This document shows positions 6,471-8,777 of a stretch of DNA of 8,777 nucleotides, in pieces. This stretch comes from an uncultured Campylobacter sp. (lineage in GTDB: Bacteria; Campylobacterota; Campylobacteria; Campylobacterales; Campylobacteraceae), in contig NZ_CALACG010000248.1 in assembly GCF_937890585.1 (NCBI RefSeq), positions 1 to 8,777 on the forward strand, read 5' to 3'. The stretch's first letter is position 1. The number at the start of each line of letters is the position of its first letter. The position numbers and the translations under genes were made by a program. The notes under the pieces are model-generated. The model saw nothing but the letters and a program-made list of their open reading frames with translations, ran no database searches and was not told the DNA's origin.

Positions 6471-7580
6471 ATGAAAAGAAGGATTAGTTTATTATTATTT
6501 TTAGTACTAGCATTAATTTTAAATGCTTGTGGCGGCAGCTCTCAAAGTAATAAAAATGAAATCAGTGAAAACAAGGAAAAAGAAGCTAGTCAAGTGCAAG
6601 AAGTTAAAAAGGTAAAAGAAAGCGAATACTCGGTTACTGATGTTAGAGGAAAAACGATTAAATTTGAAAAAACACCGGAAAGAATTGCAACGGTGGACAA
6701 GCCTCTTCCGTCTATAATATATGCAATTGATGGAAAGACAGATAAAATTGTAGGATGCAACCCATCTTCTATTAAAGCTTTTGAAGAAAGTGTTTTAAAA
6801 AACATGTATCCACAACTAGCTAATGCGAATACTAAATGGTGTTCAAAGGACTCAGTTGTTAACGTGGAAGAGTTATTGAAGCTAAAACCGGATGTAGTGT
6901 TTATTTATTTGAATAGTGAGAAAGAAATTGAAAAAATGGAAGCTGCAGGACTTAAGGTAGTAGCTTTAAAGAGGGCAGAATTTGACAGTATAAAAGAAAA
7001 TATAAAAATAATATCTGAAGTACTTCAAAAGAAAGAACGTGGCGACTTATTAGTTGAATATATGGACAAAGGAATTAATGAAGTAACATCAAAGTTAGCT
7101 GAAATAAAAGATGAAGATAAACCAAAAGTTATAGAGTTTTATAGTGACATGAAAATAGCTATAAAAACATACGACCATTGGATGAAACCAAGTGGAGCCT
7201 ATAATCCGGCCCACGAGCTTAAGGGTAAATTGGCTGAAGTGGACATGGAGCAGATGATTGTATGGAACCCTGATATCATTTATTTAGGAAATCATTCAGA
7301 CTTAATGCCGGAAGACTTTATTGAAAATAAGCAGGAAGGTAGAAACTGGTCAACAATTAAAGCTGTAGCTAACAAACAAGTATACAAAATTCCTATAGGT
7401 GTTTATAGGTGGGATCCTCCTGGGGTTGAAACTCCGCTTACAGTTAAATGGGCTGCAAAAATACAGTATCCACAATTGTTTTCAGATATGGACATGGAAG
7501 TAGAGTTAAAGAATTTCTTTGAATATGTATATGATTACAAATTATCAGATGATGAAGTTGCTACAATATTGAGGAAGTAG
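6471..7580 (+). CDS. Substrate-binding lipoprotein of a FecB/BtuF-type ABC importer
   Basis: This is an extracytoplasmic receptor that captures the chelate and delivers it to the permease. The signal peptide is clear: MKRR, a hydrophobic core of residues 5-16, and the lipobox LNAC with the lipidated Cys20. A charged linker rich in Lys, Glu and Ser (21-50) comes before the binding domain, which opens with VTDVRGKTIKFEKTPERI (55-72) and shows VVNVEELLKLKPDVVF (129-144) and, in the second lobe, MIVWNPDIIYLG (262-273) and the family-typical VYKIPIGVYRWDPPGVETPL (304-323). Its 369 residues are within the usual range. Cys96, Cys124, His236 and Trp237 are candidate ligand contacts, but I cannot assign the substrate; iron chelate, heme, cobalamin/cobinamide or nickel/cobalt chelate are all possible. 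An AAGGAGG site stands 4 bases before the ATG. The lysine-rich lipoprotein style is Gram-positive, so in a Gram-negative host its location depends on the lipoprotein-sorting system. Confidence 0.93.
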   Translation: MKRRISLLLFLVLALILNACGGSSQSNKNEISENKEKEASQVQEVKKVKESEYSVTDVRGKTIKFEKTPERIATVDKPLPSIIYAIDGKTDKIVGCNPSSIKAFEESVLKNMYPQLANANTKWCSKDSVVNVEELLKLKPDVVFIYLNSEKEIEKMEAAGLKVVALKRAEFDSIKENIKIISEVLQKKERGDLLVEYMDKGINEVTSKLAEIKDEDKPKVIEFYSDMKIAIKTYDHWMKPSGAYNPAHELKGKLAEVDMEQMIVWNPDIIYLGNHSDLMPEDFIENKQEGRNWSTIKAVANKQVYKIPIGVYRWDPPGVETPLTVKWAAKIQYPQLFSDMDMEVELKNFFEYVYDYKLSDDEVATILRK

Positions 7581-7602
7581 TTTTAACAAGAAAGGAAGAA
7601 AC

Positions 7603-8115
7603 ATGGATAAAATAAAAGTATTAGAAAAAGGACATGAATTAGAATATAGCTTTGATGATTTACTAAACTATCATGGTGTAGGTTATCCCGGGGGAGTAGC
7701 TCATGCATTTCAAGTCATGAGTAGAGCCTTTCCACTTTTAGATGATGGGAAATTATTAGAAAGAAGAGAGATATATCTTATTACAGCATTTCCTGGACCG
7801 GGAGGGCTAGATGCTTTTGAAATGGTAACAAGATGCGTAACAGATGGTAGAATTTCCGTTGATATTAATTTAAAAGAAGCTGAAGAAGTCTTAGAAAGTC
7901 CCCATGGAAGATATTATTTTAAATTCAAGTATAGAGATAAAACAGTTGTTATAACCATAAAGCCAGGTTTTGTACTAAAAGAATTTATTGAATTAGCAAG
8001 AAAAGAAGATAGAAGTGAAGAAGAAGAGACTACTTTGATTCAGATGAAAAAAGATATGGCAGCAAGACTATTGGCCGCTAAGCCCGAAGAAGTATATAAC
8101 GCAAAAGTTCTATAA
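7603..8115 (+). CDS. FmdE-like protein (formylmethanofuran dehydrogenase subunit E family)
   Basis: The 170-residue soluble protein resembles the FmdE domain. That domain was named for a subunit found with archaeal formylmethanofuran dehydrogenase, but it is widespread in bacteria that lack the enzyme and probably serves metal or cofactor handling. The first motif reads LLNYHGVGYPGGVAHAFQVM (20-39), where typical members have a GHxCPG pattern. Here the His (24) remains, but the position of the zinc-binding Cys is Tyr28. The second motif GPGGLDAFEMVTRCVTDGRI (65-84) corresponds to the family's D-A-x-x-x-x-T-x-C-x-x-G region and keeps Cys78. The C-terminal half is mixed and charged. It has no signal peptide, so it is cytoplasmic. 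It is the last gene of the cassette, 22 bp after the binding protein with an AAAGGAAG site, and a strong terminator follows. The call rests on motif memory and is less firm than those for the transporter genes. Confidence 0.7.
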   Translation: MDKIKVLEKGHELEYSFDDLLNYHGVGYPGGVAHAFQVMSRAFPLLDDGKLLERREIYLITAFPGPGGLDAFEMVTRCVTDGRISVDINLKEAEEVLESPHGRYYFKFKYRDKTVVITIKPGFVLKEFIELARKEDRSEEEETTLIQMKKDMAARLLAAKPEEVYNAKVL

Positions 8116-8141
8116 AAGAAAAAGAGAAGGGTTTTGATATG

Positions 8142-8183
8142 TACCCTCCTTACTGGACAAACCAGTAAGGAGGGTATTTTTTT
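8142..8183 (+). terminator. Strong intrinsic terminator closing the transport cassette
   Basis: A perfect 15-bp stem, TACCCTCCTTACTGG (8142-8156) and CCAGTAAGGAGGGTA (8162-8176), encloses the 5-base loop ACAAA and is followed by seven T residues (8177-8183). It lies 26 bp after the FmdE-like stop. One arm contains GTAAGGAGGGTA, which mimics a ribosome binding site, so a role as a leader attenuator for something downstream is conceivable; however, no intact + strand gene follows. Confidence 0.93.
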
Positions 8184-8272
8184 GAAAATAAAGATGCGTT
8201 TGAGTTATTAGTGTTTGGTTCTTATGGAACAAAATACAGTAATTTTTTAGGCTGTATAATAAATATGGGGTT

Positions 8273-8289
8273 TTAGGGACTATCCCTAA
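8273..8289. repeat. Short palindrome TTAGGGA-CTA-TCCCTAA
   Basis: A perfect 7-bp inverted repeat with a 3-base centre lies immediately before a second hairpin at 8291-8330. There is no T-tract, so it does not look like an intrinsic terminator. It could be an operator, or a chance structure inside the decayed reading frame. Confidence 0.5.
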
Positions 8290-8290
8290 C

Positions 8291-8330
8291 GAGGTATTTT
8301 TGTCTGACTTGTCAGACAAAAAGTATCCTC
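8291..8330. repeat. Long near-perfect hairpin centred on GTCTGACTTGTCAGAC
   Basis: The core is a perfect 12-bp stem, TTTTTGTCTGAC (8297-8308) and GTCAGACAAAAA (8311-8322), around TT. Outer arms GAGG (8291-8294) and CCTC (8327-8330) extend the pairing after a small mismatch. The symmetric T and A tracts inside the stem suit either a bidirectional terminator or a mobile-element end. It lies within a possible gene remnant, where it would encode FLSDLSDKK, so chance is not excluded. Confidence 0.6.
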
Positions 8331-8386
8331 GCCCAGATGAAATAAAAGATGGCTTTTTGATGGATAATATTAAATGTATGTGAATA

Positions 8387-8469
8387 GTAAACTGGTTATG
8401 GATTTTGCTTTTTATTCTCTATTGATCCATTTAAGATAAGATAAAGAATATATGGTGAAATCTTAAAAA
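8387..8469. other. AT-rich spacer, no gene seen
   Basis: This spacer lies between the decayed reading frame and the 3' end of the antitoxin gene. I see only a weak 6-bp inverted repeat (ATGGAT at 8398, ATCCAT at 8425) and no tRNA, direct repeat or ttdB sequence. The right boundary of the foreign DNA probably falls in or near this stretch, but nothing marks it exactly. Confidence 0.5.
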
Positions 8470-8754
8470 CTATTGCACAAAATTTACATCCAGCCTATAT
8501 CCAGCAGCATTAGCATAGGCATTTAAAGTAGAGATTGTTGGGGAAATTTTAGAATTTAAGCTCTCTAGTCTTGAGATATTACTCTTGCTAGTATTCATTC
8601 TACTTGCTATCTCATCTTGAGTAAGATTTGCCGCTTTTCTAATCTTTATAAGCTTTAACTTTAAATCAAATTCAACTTCTAGTCTATCGTACTCTTTTCT
8701 CACTTCGTCTTTTTCTAGTGCTTTTGCTTTAAAATCTTCAAAAGTAGGTCTCAT
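8470..8754 (-). CDS. HigA-like antitoxin, XRE-family helix-turn-helix protein
   Basis: This 94-residue DNA-binding protein is the antitoxin of a type II toxin-antitoxin pair. It neutralises its toxin and represses the shared promoter. The N-terminal part is charged and helical (MRPTFEDFKAKALEKDEV, 1-18). A standard XRE helix-turn-helix follows, LTQDEIASRMNTSKSNISRLE (residues 44-64), and then STLNAYANAAGYRLDVNF (75-92), typical of HigA antitoxins. The ATG has an AAGGAG site 5 bases upstream and overlaps the stop of the preceding toxin gene by 3 bases (the ATG at 8754-8752 within AAAATGA). Toxin first, antitoxin second is the HigBA order. It runs opposite to everything else in the window, and its base use is ordinary Campylobacter-like. 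Confidence 0.88.
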   Translation of the reverse strand: MRPTFEDFKAKALEKDEVRKEYDRLEVEFDLKLKLIKIRKAANLTQDEIASRMNTSKSNISRLESLNSKISPTISTLNAYANAAGYRLDVNFVQ

Positions 8755-8777
8755 TTTATCTCCTTTGCTCTTTGTAT
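8751..8777 (-). CDS. C-terminal tip of a RelE/HigB-type toxin (rest outside window)
   Basis: On the minus strand the last 27 bases read ATA CAA AGA GCA AAG GAG ATA AAA TGA, that is IQRAKEIK and a stop, overlapping the antitoxin start. RAKEIK-like endings are common in RelE/HigB-family mRNA interferases, and the gene order fits. Only eight residues are visible, so the identity rests mainly on the partner. Confidence 0.5.
   Translation of the reverse strand: MQRAKEIK

Larger units (their letters stand above)
8184..8386 (+). pseudogene. Probable decayed C-terminal gene end, unidentified
   Basis: No intact gene is present. One frame reads ENKDAFELLVFGSYGTKYSN from 8184 and closes at 8274-8276. 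A second frame, open from 8243 to a TGA at 8384-8386, reads LYNKYGVLGTIPNEVFL, then SDLSDKKYPRPDEIKDGF and ends DNIKCM. The frames meet in a run of six T residues (8243-8248); a seventh T would join them into one protein-like sequence. No in-frame start precedes the first part, so the gene's beginning is lost too. I do not recognise the family, and chance open frames in AT-rich DNA are an alternative. Confidence 0.35.

Noticed and set aside
8255..8260. TATAAT as a promoter -10 box
   Set aside because: No -35-like hexamer lies 16-18 bp upstream, and no intact gene follows.
8110..8319. Minus-strand 69-residue open frame across the terminator region
   Set aside because: It runs through the perfect terminator hairpin and antisense to the possible remnant, has no ribosome binding site and no recognisable motif.
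8398..8430. Inverted repeat ATGGAT/ATCCAT as antitoxin terminator or operator
   Set aside because: Six base pairs with a 21-base gap in AT-rich DNA is expected by chance.

Overview
The window is a junction between two kinds of DNA. The left third (1 to about 2960) is moderately GC-rich, tightly packed and all on the + strand. Its codon and oligomer style (frequent AAATTTT/AAATTTA runs, short ATGA overlaps) suggests a higher-GC Campylobacter of the gracilis/showae/rectus kind; this is an inference from style and gene content, not a match I could test. From about 2960 to about 8390 the DNA is AT-rich. From about 3300 on it has strong AGGAGG ribosome binding sites and a near-consensus sigma70 promoter, as expected of a low-GC Firmicute (Clostridia/Tissierellia type). 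The last 300 bases carry a minus-strand HigA-like antitoxin and the very end of its toxin, which again looks like ordinary Campylobacter accessory DNA.

Left region: larE (cut by the window edge) and larB make the nickel-pincer nucleotide cofactor. Both show lesions. larE has an in-frame 39-bp tandem duplication. larB has an AG dinucleotide gain that shifts the frame and cuts off the last quarter of the protein, including the cysteine that acts as nucleophile in characterised LarB. No larC follows. A small DUF2809-type membrane protein comes next, then ttdA (tartrate dehydratase alpha subunit), then only the first 30 or so codons of ttdB, which is cut off where the base composition changes.

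Middle region: an unidentified C-terminal gene fragment, a promoter, an IS3-type transposase remnant, then a compact five-gene cassette. It encodes a FecCD-type permease, its ATPase, an aldo/keto-reductase-like protein, a substrate-binding lipoprotein and an FmdE-like protein, and it ends at a perfect 15-bp hairpin terminator. The transporter genes should form a working importer of the iron-siderophore/heme/cobalamin/metal-chelate class. The reductase-like and FmdE-like proteins presumably act on the imported compound. The reductase lacks the usual catalytic His (and has Glu for Asp), and the FmdE-like protein lacks the usual Cys of its N-terminal motif, so both may have unusual chemistry. This cassette is the most interesting system here.

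Right region: 8184-8386 has no intact gene but holds two short reading frames that join if one T is restored in a T-run, so it is probably a decayed gene end. The toxin-antitoxin pair follows on the opposite strand.
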